From assembly GCF_012927645.1 (NCBI RefSeq), contig NZ_JABBMT010000001.1, positions 1-64,000 on the forward strand: 64,000 bases of DNA, in the 5' to 3' direction. This stretch comes from Pseudoalteromonas arctica. GTDB taxonomy: Bacteria; Pseudomonadota; Gammaproteobacteria; Enterobacterales; Alteromonadaceae. The translations under genes and the position numbers were made by a program. Of this stretch, positions 31,886 to 40,855 are shown in pieces; positions within the stretch are counted from its first letter, which is position 1; every line of letters starts with the position of its first letter. The notes under the pieces are model-generated. The model was not told where the DNA came from. It ran no database searches and saw nothing but the letters and a program-made list of their open reading frames with translations.

Positions 31886-32878
31886 ATGAACAATAAAACA
31901 GGAAATCGCCCTACTTTTTGGTTTCAGTTTAAAGCTCAGGTTTTCAAGCTATTACTAAGAAATAAACATAATACCGAACATCTTACCTTAACGCATAACA
32001 CACTGTATGTTTTGCCATCAAAATTGGGCGTGAGCTTTTTAGTGGTTACTATGCTTAATTTTATATTAGGCATTAATTATCAGAATAATTTGATTTTAGC
32101 GATGGCTTATTTAATGCTCGTAGTAATGATATTTTCGCTACTTATGGGTTATAGCAATCTTAAAGGATTAAAAGTTGATTATAAAAATCATATAGCTAGC
32201 TATGCTCCCTGCTCTGCATTATTAGAGCTGCAACTAAAAACCGAAAGAAAATGTCAATCATTGCAGTTTATTTATGAAAATAAAACCCTCACAACCGTTG
32301 ATGAAATAACCAGTCAACAGCAAATAGTTAATTTAGATTTAGGATTAAAAGAACGTGGTGAATACCCCTTGCGCCGATTAAAAATAATCAGCAAGTATCC
32401 GTTTGGATTAGTATCGGTATGGAGCTATATGCAATTAGCACATACGGTATTTGTCTACCCGCAACAACTCAAACCATTGCATGACGCTAGTTTGCAAAAT
32501 AACCACAACACTGATGATGGCCTGCATAAAAACAGCCATGGCAGTGATGAATTTGATGGTTTAAATATTCATCAACCTGGTATGAATATGAAACGAATAT
32601 CATGGAAACATTACGCAAAAACTCAGCAATTAATGGTAAAAGAGTTTGTAAATTATTCAGCCCAAAGTGTAGTTTTTGATTTTAATCAGTTACAAGGAAA
32701 TACCGAATCTCGCCTACAACAATTAAGCTATTTAGTAACTCAGGCTTACTCGCAAGGCGTTAGTTATGGCCTGCAATTAGAAGCCGGACTATACGCGATC
32801 AGTGATACAAAAGAGCATTGTAAACAGTGTTTAGAAGCACTCAGCCGTTTTGCAAAGGATGAAAATGAAAGTCACTGA
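31886..32878 (+). CDS. DUF58 domain protein
   Basis: The 330-aa protein has two transmembrane segments near residues 44-82 (LGVSFLVVTMLNFILGINYQ and NLILAMAYLMLVVMIFSLLM) and a soluble domain. The DUF58 signature region GLNIHQPGMNMKRISWKHYA lies at about residue 230. DUF58 proteins occur with MoxR ATPases and may be von Willebrand A-like, with the role unresolved. The 3' end overlaps the next gene, so the three genes are translated as a unit. Confidence 0.85.
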   Translation: MNNKTGNRPTFWFQFKAQVFKLLLRNKHNTEHLTLTHNTLYVLPSKLGVSFLVVTMLNFILGINYQNNLILAMAYLMLVVMIFSLLMGYSNLKGLKVDYKNHIASYAPCSALLELQLKTERKCQSLQFIYENKTLTTVDEITSQQQIVNLDLGLKERGEYPLRRLKIISKYPFGLVSVWSYMQLAHTVFVYPQQLKPLHDASLQNNHNTDDGLHKNSHGSDEFDGLNIHQPGMNMKRISWKHYAKTQQLMVKEFVNYSAQSVVFDFNQLQGNTESRLQQLSYLVTQAYSQGVSYGLQLEAGLYAISDTKEHCKQCLEALSRFAKDENESH

Positions 32879-34859
32879 TAATTTAACCGCGATCAATTTG
32901 TCGTTAGCTATTGTTTATATTTTAGTGCTGAGTTTTATTTTTCCTGAGTTACCACCTCTATTTAATACATTATTAGCTAGTTTGTGTATTTGGAATCTAG
33001 TCGTTACCTTATTGAAACGCAATAAACCCAATGCCATATTAGCAAATACTTTAGCTGGTTTGAGTCTATTGATTTTGTTTTATGATGTAGGTTTTAGCGA
33101 TACGGTGACTTTATTTGTTGCGATGCTGCTCCTCTCAAGCTTATTTAAACTACTGCAAGCCAATACAAAAAAGCATTATCAAACTATCATTTTGTTAAGT
33201 TTTTTTAGTCTCTCAACAGTGTATCTATTTTCTCAGAGCTTATTTGCTACGCTAGTAATTAGCATGCTATATATTTTAAATTTTGCGCTGTTGGCGCTGA
33301 TTGAATCTAAACATAGTTTAAAAATTGCAGCCAAAGACAGCTGCAAACTTTTGTTGCTAGCGCTACCTTTAGCGATATTTTTATTATTATTGTTACCGAA
33401 ACTTCCCGCATTTTGGCAATTGCCGGGGCCAAAACTCGCTAAAACGGGTTTATCAGAAAGTGTCGATCCATTTGATATAGCCAACCTGTCTAATTCAGAT
33501 GAGTTAGTATTTCGAGCTAAATTTGAGCAGCACAAGCCATCACCCCCCTATTACTGGCGAGCAATCATACATGATGAGTTTGATGGTAAACGCTGGTTAG
33601 TATCGGACATTTTAAAAAGCCAACAAGTAATTGACCAAACCACCTCAGCTGAACGTGGTGAACCATTATATAGTTATCAAATTTTTGCAGAGCCGGCCTC
33701 TAAACCTTGGCTGTATGGGTTACAGCTTGCCGACTCAGCCGATCAAGATCTCAAAGCAACTAGCAATGGCTTACTACTGCGAAAACGTTTTTTAGCTAAT
33801 AGTATCAGTTATACAGCCCAAAGTTATGCTTTTAGTTTGGTTGACCTTTCTCGCTCTGCACACTATCAAAACGTGCAACTTAGTTTAGCTAAAGAGACTA
33901 ATTTACAGTCGCAATCTTTAGCTAAACATCTGTATGAACAACATAATAACGATGATCAGGCTTTTTATTCAGTACTGTATGATTACTTTGCCAATAACAA
34001 CTTTAGCTATACCTTAACGCCGGATCCAATTACCGGTAACAACACCCTTGACCAGTTCTTATTTGCTAATAAACGTGGTTTTTGTGGCCATTATGCCAGC
34101 ACAGCTGCATTTATGTTTAGAAGTGTTGGTATTCCTGCCCGCGTAGTTTCAGGGTACTTAGGTGGTGAGTATAATCAACAAAATAGTTATATGAGCGTCT
34201 ATCAATATGATGCCCATGCATGGGTTGAAGTATTTATAAAAAATAAAGGTTGGCAAATTTTTGATGCAACTGCGGTTGTTTCACCTGAACGATTAAACGG
34301 ATCTCTATCACAGCACGTACAACTTAATAATGAATTTACAAGCAACTTGAGTTTTGGCTTATTACGATTGAGTAATATCGCTGGTATTAACTGGTTAAGG
34401 CTTAAACTTGAAAATCTTGATTACCAATGGACAAACTGGGTGCTAGGTTTTGACCAGCAAAAGCAATCTTCCCTGCTAAAAGAATTATTCGGTAATAAAC
34501 AGCTTTGGCAAATTTCATTACTAGTGATAGCAACCGTATGTTTAGCCTTTATTTGTTATTTTGTGTATTTGTCTTGGCCTAAAAAGCCAGAATCGCCTGC
34601 GCATTCACTCGCAAAAGATTACCTTACTGTTGTGCATTGGTGTAATAAACAAGGTATTTCAGTACCGTCAAACCAAACGCCGCTGCAATTTTTAGCATAT
34701 GCAGCTCAACAGCTGCCTAATAAGCGGACATATATCATGCAATTTGCGCAATTATACTCCGATGTGCGTTATCGCCAGCTAATATTTAGTGCTTATCGTA
34801 AAAAACACAGTAAAGATCTGGTAAAATTAATTAAAACAACAACTAAGAGAACTCTATGA
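32859..34859 (+). CDS. tgpA: TgpA-like transglutaminase membrane protein (DUF3488)
   Basis: The protein of about 665 aa has an N-terminal DUF3488 domain with six or so transmembrane segments. The periplasmic transglutaminase core follows: Cys in [20 protein letters not shown], His in [13 protein letters not shown] and Asp in [15 protein letters not shown] form the catalytic triad. A C-terminal membrane helix ([20 protein letters not shown]) and a DUF4129-like tail close it. Start is ATG 32859 or 32865; both overlap the DUF58 stop. Homologous TgpA is needed for viability in Pseudomonas aeruginosa; the substrate here is unknown. Confidence 0.88.
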   Translation: MKMKVTDNLTAINLSLAIVYILVLSFIFPELPPLFNTLLASLCIWNLVVTLLKRNKPNAILANTLAGLSLLILFYDVGFSDTVTLFVAMLLLSSLFKLLQANTKKHYQTIILLSFFSLSTVYLFSQSLFATLVISMLYILNFALLALIESKHSLKIAAKDSCKLLLLALPLAIFLLLLLPKLPAFWQLPGPKLAKTGLSESVDPFDIANLSNSDELVFRAKFEQHKPSPPYYWRAIIHDEFDGKRWLVSDILKSQQVIDQTTSAERGEPLYSYQIFAEPASKPWLYGLQLADSADQDLKATSNGLLLRKRFLANSISYTAQSYAFSLVDLSRSAHYQNVQLSLAKETNLQSQSLAKHLYEQHNNDDQAFYSVLYDYFANNNFSYTLTPDPITGNNTLDQFLFANKRGFCGHYASTAAFMFRSVGIPARVVSGYLGGEYNQQNSYMSVYQYDAHAWVEVFIKNKGWQIFDATAVVSPERLNGSLSQHVQLNNEFTSNLSFGLLRLSNIAGINWLRLKLENLDYQWTNWVLGFDQQKQSSLLKELFGNKQLWQISLLVIATVCLAFICYFVYLSWPKKPESPAHSLAKDYLTVVHWCNKQGISVPSNQTPLQFLAYAAQQLPNKRTYIMQFAQLYSDVRYRQLIFSAYRKKHSKDLVKLIKTTTKRTL

Positions 34860-36178
34860 ATGCAGTCGTGATTGGCGTTATTTTAATGCTCGGCCTTACT
34901 TTAGCCCGCGTTAATGTGATTGTTGCTATGACTTTAAGTGCTTTAGTCGCCGGTTTAACCGCCGGACTTAGCTTAAACGATACCCTAAACGCATTTAACG
35001 CAGGCCTCTCTGGCGGAGCTGAGATCGCTCTAAGCTATGCAATGCTAGGCGCATTTGCTGTTGCGATTTCAAAATCAGGCTTAACACGCATTTTAGCTGC
35101 AAAGCTACTCGCTAAAGTAAATAACAATAGTAGTAATAGCGAAACGAATTTGAGCTATTTTATCTTACTAATAATTTTAGTGTGTGCAATTTCATCGCAA
35201 AACCTAATCCCTGTTCATATTGCTTTTATTCCAATTTTGATCCCCCCGCTACTGGTTATATTTAATAAACTAAGGTTAGACCGACGTGCTATTGCCTGTA
35301 TTTTAACGTTTGGTCTAGCAACCTCATATATGGTTTTACCCTATGGCTTTGGTGGAATTTATTTATACTCGATTTTACATAAAAACTTAGTGGAAAATGG
35401 CTTAGATATCATTAATACCCAAGTACCTATGGCGATGATCATTCCTGCCTGCGGCATGTTAGTCGGGTTAATTGTAGCTGTGTTTATCAGTTATAGAAAA
35501 CGCCGGGATTATCAGCATGATGAAGTTCAAGAGCAAGCAACTAATGTGATTGTAGAACAACCTAAAAAAGTATTGTTCGTCGGTATTACAGCGGTATTAG
35601 CCTCTTTAGCAGCACAAAATGTCAGTGGCTCAATGATTTTAGGTGGCTTAGTTGGGGTGATAATTTTTAGTTTGTTTGGCGTAGTTAAGTGGGAGCAAAA
35701 TAGCGATGTATTTAGTAAAGGTGTAGCGATGATGGCAATGATTGGATTTATCATGATCTCAGCTCAAGGGTTTGCCTCTGTAATGAAAGCAACAGGCGAT
35801 GTGACTAGTTTAGTACAAAGCGCCGCATCGATTATTGATGGCAACAAACCTTTGGCAGCTGCACTAATTTTATTAGTTGGTTTAATGATCACCATGGGTA
35901 TTGGTAGCTCATTTTCTACAGTACCAATAATAGCAACTTTGTTTGTGCCACTGTGCTTAGAGCTTAACTTTTCAATAATGGCAACCGCAGCTCTAGTGGG
36001 AACCGCTGGTGCATTAGGCGATGCTGGCTCCCCTGCTTCCGACTCAACCTTAGGACCAACTTCCGGCTTAAACGCTGACGGTCAGCATGATCATATCTGG
36101 GATTCAGTTGTGCCTACTTTTATCCACTTTAATATTCCATTACTAATATTTGGCTGGATAGCCGCGATGGTGCTTTAG
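34856..36178 (+). CDS. Na+/H+ antiporter family protein (NhaC-like)
   Basis: The 440-aa protein has about 11 transmembrane segments. It shows the N-terminal [20 protein letters not shown] and [20 protein letters not shown] typical of the Na+/H+ antiporter group with an extra N-terminal domain (PF13726/PF03553), plus late [20 protein letters not shown], a conserved ion-path region. Some members are amino-acid transporters. It overlaps the upstream transglutaminase gene by four bases (ATGA), so it belongs to the same transcription unit, which is unusual for a transporter with this operon. Confidence 0.8.
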   Translation: MNAVVIGVILMLGLTLARVNVIVAMTLSALVAGLTAGLSLNDTLNAFNAGLSGGAEIALSYAMLGAFAVAISKSGLTRILAAKLLAKVNNNSSNSETNLSYFILLIILVCAISSQNLIPVHIAFIPILIPPLLVIFNKLRLDRRAIACILTFGLATSYMVLPYGFGGIYLYSILHKNLVENGLDIINTQVPMAMIIPACGMLVGLIVAVFISYRKRRDYQHDEVQEQATNVIVEQPKKVLFVGITAVLASLAAQNVSGSMILGGLVGVIIFSLFGVVKWEQNSDVFSKGVAMMAMIGFIMISAQGFASVMKATGDVTSLVQSAASIIDGNKPLAAALILLVGLMITMGIGSSFSTVPIIATLFVPLCLELNFSIMATAALVGTAGALGDAGSPASDSTLGPTSGLNADGQHDHIWDSVVPTFIHFNIPLLIFGWIAAMVL

Positions 36179-36350
36179 TACCTTGAATGTGAGTGACCAA
36201 GTAGAGAATAGATCCCCTCTGACTTGGTTACTCAATTATTGCTTTAACGCAGATGCTAAAGATATATAACAGTGCAATATAGTATGATGTGTTCTTTTGA
36301 TATAACAAAGAAAACACCATAAAAGTGCTTTCTTAACTTAACAATTCGGT

Positions 36351-36782
36351 TTAAAAACCATAAATCATCTTATCGCATACAACTGCCGTTGGTCTGTGGT
36401 TATCATCGACCGCAACGAATGTAAAACTCCCAGTAATTGCCGAATGTTTATCATCCCTATGCATTGTTTCTAATAATATTTCAACGTCTACTCTTAAACT
36501 TGTATTGCCTACATGCACAACTTTAGAGATCAATTCAGCGAAAGTGCCTGCTGGAATAGCTTCTTTAAAATCAACTCTATCTGATGAAATGGTTACCAGT
36601 GGTTTACGGCAAAAGCGCGTTGCAGCAATAAATGCAACTTCGTCCATCCATGCCAATGCATCACCACCAAACAAGGTATTGTGATGATTAGTGCGCCCAG
36701 GAAACACTGTTTTTGTGACTGAAGTCGTTGAGTCTTTAATACGCTGAGCAATTATTTCTTCACGGTTTACTTGCGTTGTCAT
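36351..36782 (-). CDS. Acyl-CoA thioesterase (hotdog fold)
   Basis: The 143-aa protein is a single hotdog domain of the acyl-CoA hydrolase (YciA/BFIT) type and cleaves acyl-CoA to acid and CoA. Motifs are TVFPGRTNHHNTLFGGDALA, with the catalytic Asp following in WMDEVAFIAATRF, and SSDRVDFKEAIPAGTFAELI with VHVGNTSLRVDVE. It lies five bases downstream of the M23 peptidase gene and may be cotranscribed. Substrate chain length is undetermined. Confidence 0.87.
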   Translation of the reverse strand: MTTQVNREEIIAQRIKDSTTSVTKTVFPGRTNHHNTLFGGDALAWMDEVAFIAATRFCRKPLVTISSDRVDFKEAIPAGTFAELISKVVHVGNTSLRVDVEILLETMHRDDKHSAITGSFTFVAVDDNHRPTAVVCDKMIYGF

Positions 36783-36787
36783 GTTCT

Positions 36788-37603
36788 CTACTTTTGGTTT
36801 GCTAATTTATCTAACATCATAAGTGCAGGATCAAGGCGTTCGCCTTTCCAATTAAAACGCCAATCTAAATGAGGGCCAGTTACACGGCCAGTCGCACCTA
36901 TTTCAGCTATTTTATCACCGCGCTTAATGGTATCCCCTACTTTTACATCAAGCTTACTTAAGTGTATATAGGTCGACGTGACACTGTGACCATGATCTAA
37001 AATTAAAGTTCCGCCAGAGTAATAAAGGTCGTTATTTGCAAAAACAACCGTACCACTGACAGGCGCATAAACAGGGCTGCCTGTTTTGTTGGCTATATCT
37101 AAACCAAAATGTGGCCGACGTGGCTCACCATTAAAATAGCGTTGGCTACCATACACACCCGAAATACGCCCTTTTGCAGGTTTGTAAACTGGATCTAAAA
37201 AATACCTAAGTTCAGAGTCAACTTTTCGGGCATTTCTTACCGCCACAGCTTCGCGGCTAATACGTTCACTTACCGATTTTGGCGGTGACACATATTTACT
37301 TGCCACGCCAGTAATCTTATCGATTTTATAATCACGTTTAGTGATCTCAATAGCTTGCTGATGTTTTACACCGTCTGCGTCGACCCAAACTAATTGATGG
37401 GTTAACTCAGCATCACGGCCAAAGCCAAATACAAACTCGCCTTGTGCGGTGGTTTTTAATGCTTGACCATTAAAGGTAACTGACTTAACCCCATCAATTT
37501 GACCAGTCACTAATCCGCCTTGGGTTAAGTGACCTTTTAACTCCACGGCATCAGCAAAAAAGCTCACGGTAGCAAATATCGAAACAGCTAATAATTTACG
37601 CAT
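36788..37603 (-). CDS. Secreted M23-family metallopeptidase
   Basis: The protein (about 271 aa from ATG 37603) has a signal peptide (MRKLLAVSIFATVSFFADAV) and a C-terminal peptidase M23/LytM domain: RPHFGLDIANKTGSPVYAPV with the zinc His-Asp pair, TLILDHGHSVTSTYIHLSKL with His ligands, and GRVTGPHLDWRF with the last His. It should cut peptidoglycan cross-links or bind as a LytM factor in the periplasm. The upstream in-frame ATG at 37633 would put extra residues before the signal peptide and overlaps the previous gene, so 37603 is preferred. Confidence 0.9.
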   Translation of the reverse strand: MRKLLAVSIFATVSFFADAVELKGHLTQGGLVTGQIDGVKSVTFNGQALKTTAQGEFVFGFGRDAELTHQLVWVDADGVKHQQAIEITKRDYKIDKITGVASKYVSPPKSVSERISREAVAVRNARKVDSELRYFLDPVYKPAKGRISGVYGSQRYFNGEPRRPHFGLDIANKTGSPVYAPVSGTVVFANNDLYYSGGTLILDHGHSVTSTYIHLSKLDVKVGDTIKRGDKIAEIGATGRVTGPHLDWRFNWKGERLDPALMMLDKLANQK

Positions 37604-38453
37604 AACAAATGGACCCTTTGCCCACACCTTCATATGCAGTGACTTTTACGTCATTATCAGGATGCTGCGCTTTAACTTGCTCAGCAAGGTAACCTGCAAT
37701 ACATTCAACCGTAGTATCAATGGGTAAAATATCACACCGTTCTTTACTTATTGCCATTTCAAAATAGCCTTGTGCGGCGGTATAGGCAAAACAGTGGTCA
37801 TTTTCTTTGCCGCTGATGTACTGTAGCTGCGGCGCTTGAATTTGATCTTCTGCTGTCGCTAAATAAATATCTTGCCATTTATCAGCCCATTGCTTTTGTA
37901 ACCGTGGCATTGCCATACCATCAAGAGCAATACCAATTTGCGAACGGTGACCATGAATAATACGCTGGCAATTACCGTCGTGCTTTTTAAGGCCATGACT
38001 ATAGTGATAATAAAAGCTCTTACTAGGTTCTGGTTTTAACTCAATTTCGATTTTATCGATATTGCTTGGTAACTGCGGCATGATTGTAGCAATTAAAAAT
38101 TCCATAACTGACTGCTCATTAACAACATCAGCATCAATTAAACAAAACGCTTGGTTTGGCGCACTCATTGCTAAGTGGTGATCATCACCAAAAGTACAAT
38201 CAAGTGTGGTGTAGTCACCATGGTTTTCAACGTGGCCGTTAATTTGGTTGCCTATTGCTAACTTGTGATCAATACATTGGTCAATAATGCCTTTGATTTG
38301 CTTTTTAACTAAGCCAAAATCAAGCACCATAGACTCTTCATTTAACTTGCCATGCAAAGTTAAATCAACAATCCAGCTCTCGCCAACCGCGCCTCGTTTA
38401 TTACACAAGTAAGAAAAATCAATTACTGTAAGTGCGTTAACAAAAAGGATCAT
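37596..38453 (-). CDS. QueD-like 6-carboxytetrahydropterin synthase homologue, double length
   Basis: The 285-aa protein is about twice the usual QueD size. Two T-fold-like halves are visible: the first has LDFGLVKKQIKGIIDQCIDH and HKLAI, matching the QueD stretch around DF and LDH; the second has RIIHGHRSQIGIALDG with the metal HGH, then DTTVECIAGYLAEQV and KVTAYEGVGKGSICYA, the pT-x-E and terminal E-x-x-x-G region. The metal and substrate residues are thus split between halves. A role in pterin or deazapurine synthesis is possible, but catalytic competence is uncertain. It overlaps the M23 gene by eight bases. Confidence 0.65.
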   Translation of the reverse strand: MILFVNALTVIDFSYLCNKRGAVGESWIVDLTLHGKLNEESMVLDFGLVKKQIKGIIDQCIDHKLAIGNQINGHVENHGDYTTLDCTFGDDHHLAMSAPNQAFCLIDADVVNEQSVMEFLIATIMPQLPSNIDKIEIELKPEPSKSFYYHYSHGLKKHDGNCQRIIHGHRSQIGIALDGMAMPRLQKQWADKWQDIYLATAEDQIQAPQLQYISGKENDHCFAYTAAQGYFEMAISKERCDILPIDTTVECIAGYLAEQVKAQHPDNDVKVTAYEGVGKGSICYA

Positions 38454-38599
38454 AAACTTCCTTTATACTGATTAAAAGTCAGTTTAATTATAATGATTTT
38501 TGCTCTTGATTGCGCGATCTAATCGCATAATTAGCATGTTCTTCACCTAAGCGGTGGTATTTCATGCAAATATATTAATTTTTTAACTGCTCAGAGTTG

Positions 38600-38623
38600 T
38601 TTAGCGTACAAGTGTACGCTAAA
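38600..38623. promoter_or_regulatory. FabR operator upstream of fabA
   Basis: AGCGTACAAGTGTACGCT (38603-38620), flanked by TTT and AAA, is an almost perfect palindrome and matches the known gammaproteobacterial FabR consensus (AGCGTACA-NN-TGTACGCT). It lies 35 bp before the fabA start, consistent with repression of unsaturated fatty-acid synthesis. Confidence 0.85.
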
Positions 38624-38657
38624 GTACTCTGCAATTTCTAAGCGACGAAAAAGTGTT

Positions 38658-39173
38658 ATGGAACCTAAAAATAGCTATACAAAAGAAGATTTGATCCTTT
38701 GTGGTAAAGGTGAAATGTTTGGTGAAGGCAATTGTCGTCTACCCAGTGACAACATGTTAATGATGGATCGCATCATCTCAATCACTGATGACGGTGGTGA
38801 GCATGGTAAAGGTGAAATCGTTGCTGAGCTTGATATTAACCCTGATCTTTGGTTTTTTGCTTGTCACTTTAAAGGTGATCCAGTCATGCCCGGTTGTCTT
38901 GGTTTAGATGCAATGTGGCAACTGGTTGGCTTTTTCCTTGGTTGGTCTGGTGGCCCTGGTCTTGGCCGTGCGCTAGGTGTAGGTGAAGTTAAATTTACAG
39001 GGCAAATTTTACCAACAGCAAAAAAAGTGACCTACCGTTTAACCATGAAGCGCGTTATTAAACGTAAATTATTCATGGGTATGGCTGATGGTACTGTTGA
39101 AGTAGATGGCCGCGTGATCTACGAAGCAAAAGATTTAAAAGTTGGTTTATTCCAAGATACTAGCGCGTTTTAA
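38658..39173 (+). CDS. fabA: 3-hydroxydecanoyl-ACP dehydratase/isomerase FabA
   Basis: FabA dehydrates 3-hydroxydecanoyl-ACP and isomerises trans-2- to cis-3-decenoyl-ACP, the branch point to unsaturated fatty acids. The 171-aa protein has the family opening [20 protein letters not shown], the catalytic His in [20 protein letters not shown], with Asp at the end of this motif, and [20 protein letters not shown]. It is monocistronic, preceded by a FabR operator and followed by a strong terminator. Length and motifs are normal. Confidence 0.97.
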   Translation: MEPKNSYTKEDLILCGKGEMFGEGNCRLPSDNMLMMDRIISITDDGGEHGKGEIVAELDINPDLWFFACHFKGDPVMPGCLGLDAMWQLVGFFLGWSGGPGLGRALGVGEVKFTGQILPTAKKVTYRLTMKRVIKRKLFMGMADGTVEVDGRVIYEAKDLKVGLFQDTSAF

Positions 39174-39198
39174 TTTTGTTATTAAAGCGCCCTGCTAC

Positions 39199-39234
39199 AA
39201 AAACGCCGCTGTTTATGAAACAGCGGCGTTTTTG
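39199..39234. terminator. Bidirectional terminator between fabA and rmf
   Basis: AAAAACGCCGCTGTTT and AAACAGCGGCGTTTTT form a perfect stem of about 16 bp with a 3-4-nt loop and T/A tracts on both sides. It separates two convergent genes. Confidence 0.92.
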
Positions 39235-39256
39235 CTTTAATTCAATACTAAAAAAA

Positions 39257-39427
39257 TTAGGTTTTATACATATTGCGATTTTCTATCGCTTCGCGCCAAC
39301 CGCCTAACCACTCTGATTTTGGGTCTACTTGTTGATAAGGGCATAGATCTTTTGAACGGCCCGCGAGGCCAGCTTTAAAGCCTTGAGAATGAGCTCTTTC
39401 TAACCGATCTCTTTTCTGTCTCTTCAT
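39257..39427 (-). CDS. rmf: Ribosome modulation factor Rmf
   Basis: A 56-aa frame starts at ATG 39427, preceded by GGTGAGGATT, and reads MKRQKRDRLERAHSQGFKAG then LAGRSKDLCPYQQVDPKSEW then LGGWREAIENRN and MYKT. It matches Rmf from other gammaproteobacteria across its length (ERAxxxGYxAGLxGRS, CPY, R..WLGGWREA). Rmf binds 70S ribosomes in stationary phase or stress and makes 90S-100S dimers with HPF. It is short enough to be missed by many gene callers. It converges with fabA. Confidence 0.93.
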   Translation of the reverse strand: MKRQKRDRLERAHSQGFKAGLAGRSKDLCPYQQVDPKSEWLGGWREAIENRNMYKT

Positions 39428-39864
39428 AGGTAAATCCTCACCTTTTATATTTATATATTTGTAGTGTTCGTGACATCTACATTTAATGAATAGTTAATAA
39501 AACTGTTAAATTCAAATCACAAAAGCAATTAAATAAATTGACTTTAACTAAGCTGCTGATGCAAAAATGAATTAACATATAAAAAAGTAAAGTGGTCGTA
39601 CAACCTTCTGTGCGACCCATATATGTACAAAAAATTACGACTATCTAATCACTAACACGCAGTTTCCTGCTCTAATTGTGACTGCGGTTTATAGGTGAAG
39701 TTCCTATAAAAAATATAATTATGACAAATTTATTTCAACCCATTAATAGTAAAGAAGTTTAATTTTTGAACTTATTCAGGCCGTTTATTGCGGCTTACTC
39801 GCACTTAATTAGCCCACATTTCACATACACTTTTTTAAATTGTTTAATAATTAATCCTTGCAAC
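39428..39864. other. Gene-free region upstream of rmf
   Basis: AT-rich stretch carrying the rmf promoter region. I found no open frame or clear RNA gene. The right part leads into the structured repeat at 39865. Confidence 0.5.
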
Positions 39865-40129
39865 TATACCCAAACCACCTCAAGATACAGAATTCAGCGT
39901 TTCACAGGGGCTTAGTATCAAGGCGTTACTTTGCAACAATGGCAGTCCCTTTTAAGAAGTAACAACGCTGAGAGTAAGTGCCTGTGAAACGCCCAACGGG
40001 TTGGTTTAAAAGCGATTTATACTGCGTTATTGATTTTAACAATAGAACCACTATTACTTGCAATCAATGCCTTGCCTAAATCGCTTTTAATTCCAACTGA
40101 AACTCGCATCTTGAGGTGGTGTGGGTATA
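39865..40129. repeat. 265-bp MITE-like structured repeat with terminal inverted repeats
   Basis: The ends TATACCCAAACC...CTCAAGAT (39865-39886) and ATCTTGAG...GGGTATA (40108-40129) are inverted copies with one mismatch in 22 bases. Inside, GCGTTTCACAGG/CCTGTGAAACGC (39897-39908 and 39981-39992) and TTAAAAGCGATTTA/TAAATCGCTTTTAA (40006-40019 and 40077-40090) form two large hairpins, so the whole unit folds as a three-way junction. It encodes no protein. It looks like a non-autonomous repeat of the kind dispersed in marine Alteromonadales. Confidence 0.75.
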
Positions 40130-40134
40130 TTAAT

Positions 40135-40147
40135 ACGATCGGTCTAA
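40135..40147. promoter_or_regulatory. Operator copy at the acuR start
   Basis: ACGATCGGTCTAA here is identical to a 13-bp sequence just upstream of acuI. It ends 3-9 bp before the acuR start, suggesting autoregulation. Confidence 0.65.
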
Positions 40148-40150
40148 TAT

Positions 40151-40792
40151 GTGTTTATGCTAAAAAATAGTCAAAATCCACCACGACGTGGTCGCCCACC
40201 AAAAGTTGCCCGCAGTAATGCCGATACCAAAGCGTTACTTATTGCTACGGGGGTAGAAACACTTAGCGAGTTTGGCTTCAGTGCCACAGGACTTGATACC
40301 ATTTTAAAAAAAATAGGTGTTCCAAAAGGATCTTTTTACCACTACTTTAATAATAAAGATGCCTACGGCTTAGCTGTTATAGATGCTTACAACGATTACT
40401 TTGTTGCTAAACTCATTCGCTATCTAGGACCAAGCGATACCCCTCCTTTAGAGCGACTGATCAATTTCACCCAAAGTGCAGCACGGGGTATGCAAAAGTA
40501 CGATTTTAGTCGCGGTTGTTTAGTCGGTAATTTAAATCAGGAACTAAACCACCTCAGCGATGACTTTAAAAATAAACTATTAAACAGCTACGAGATTTGG
40601 CAACAACATGTGCAAGCTTGCCTGGCACAAGCTCAGCAGGAGCGTGTTATTGCAGCCAACGTGAATACCACACAAATGAGTGAATTTTTTTGGATTGGCT
40701 GGGAAGGTGCAGTAATGCGTGCCAAGCTAACTAAAAATACTCAGCCACTTATTTTATATACTGAAATGTTTTTACGTGCATTGCTTAGGTAA
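40151..40792 (+). CDS. acuR: TetR-family regulator, AcuR-like
   Basis: The 213-aa protein has a TetR DNA-binding domain (TKALLIATGVETLSEFGFSA then TGLDTILKKIGVPKGSFYHY and FNNKDAYG, residues about 26-75) after a basic RRGRPP segment, and an effector domain with a TetR_C-like C-terminus (GCLVGNLNQELNHLSDDFKN). The gene lies directly upstream of the acrylyl-CoA reductase gene acuI, which AcuR regulates in DMSP-degrading bacteria. It starts at GTG 40151 or ATG 40157. There is no ribosome-binding site and the operator is almost at the start, so the mRNA may be leaderless. Confidence 0.75.
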   Translation: MFMLKNSQNPPRRGRPPKVARSNADTKALLIATGVETLSEFGFSATGLDTILKKIGVPKGSFYHYFNNKDAYGLAVIDAYNDYFVAKLIRYLGPSDTPPLERLINFTQSAARGMQKYDFSRGCLVGNLNQELNHLSDDFKNKLLNSYEIWQQHVQACLAQAQQERVIAANVNTTQMSEFFWIGWEGAVMRAKLTKNTQPLILYTEMFLRALLR

Positions 40793-40831
40793 CGGCTTAA
40801 GTAATTGCTCTTTTTGCATAACAATTAAAAG

Positions 40832-40844
40832 ACGATCGGTCTAA
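40832..40844. promoter_or_regulatory. Operator copy upstream of acuI
   Basis: ACGATCGGTCTAA is repeated exactly from the acuR start region and includes the inverted repeat AGAC-GATCG-GTCT. It lies 12 bp before the acuI start codon. It is the probable AcuR binding site. Confidence 0.65.
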
Positions 40845-40855
40845 ATGGAGTCCAG

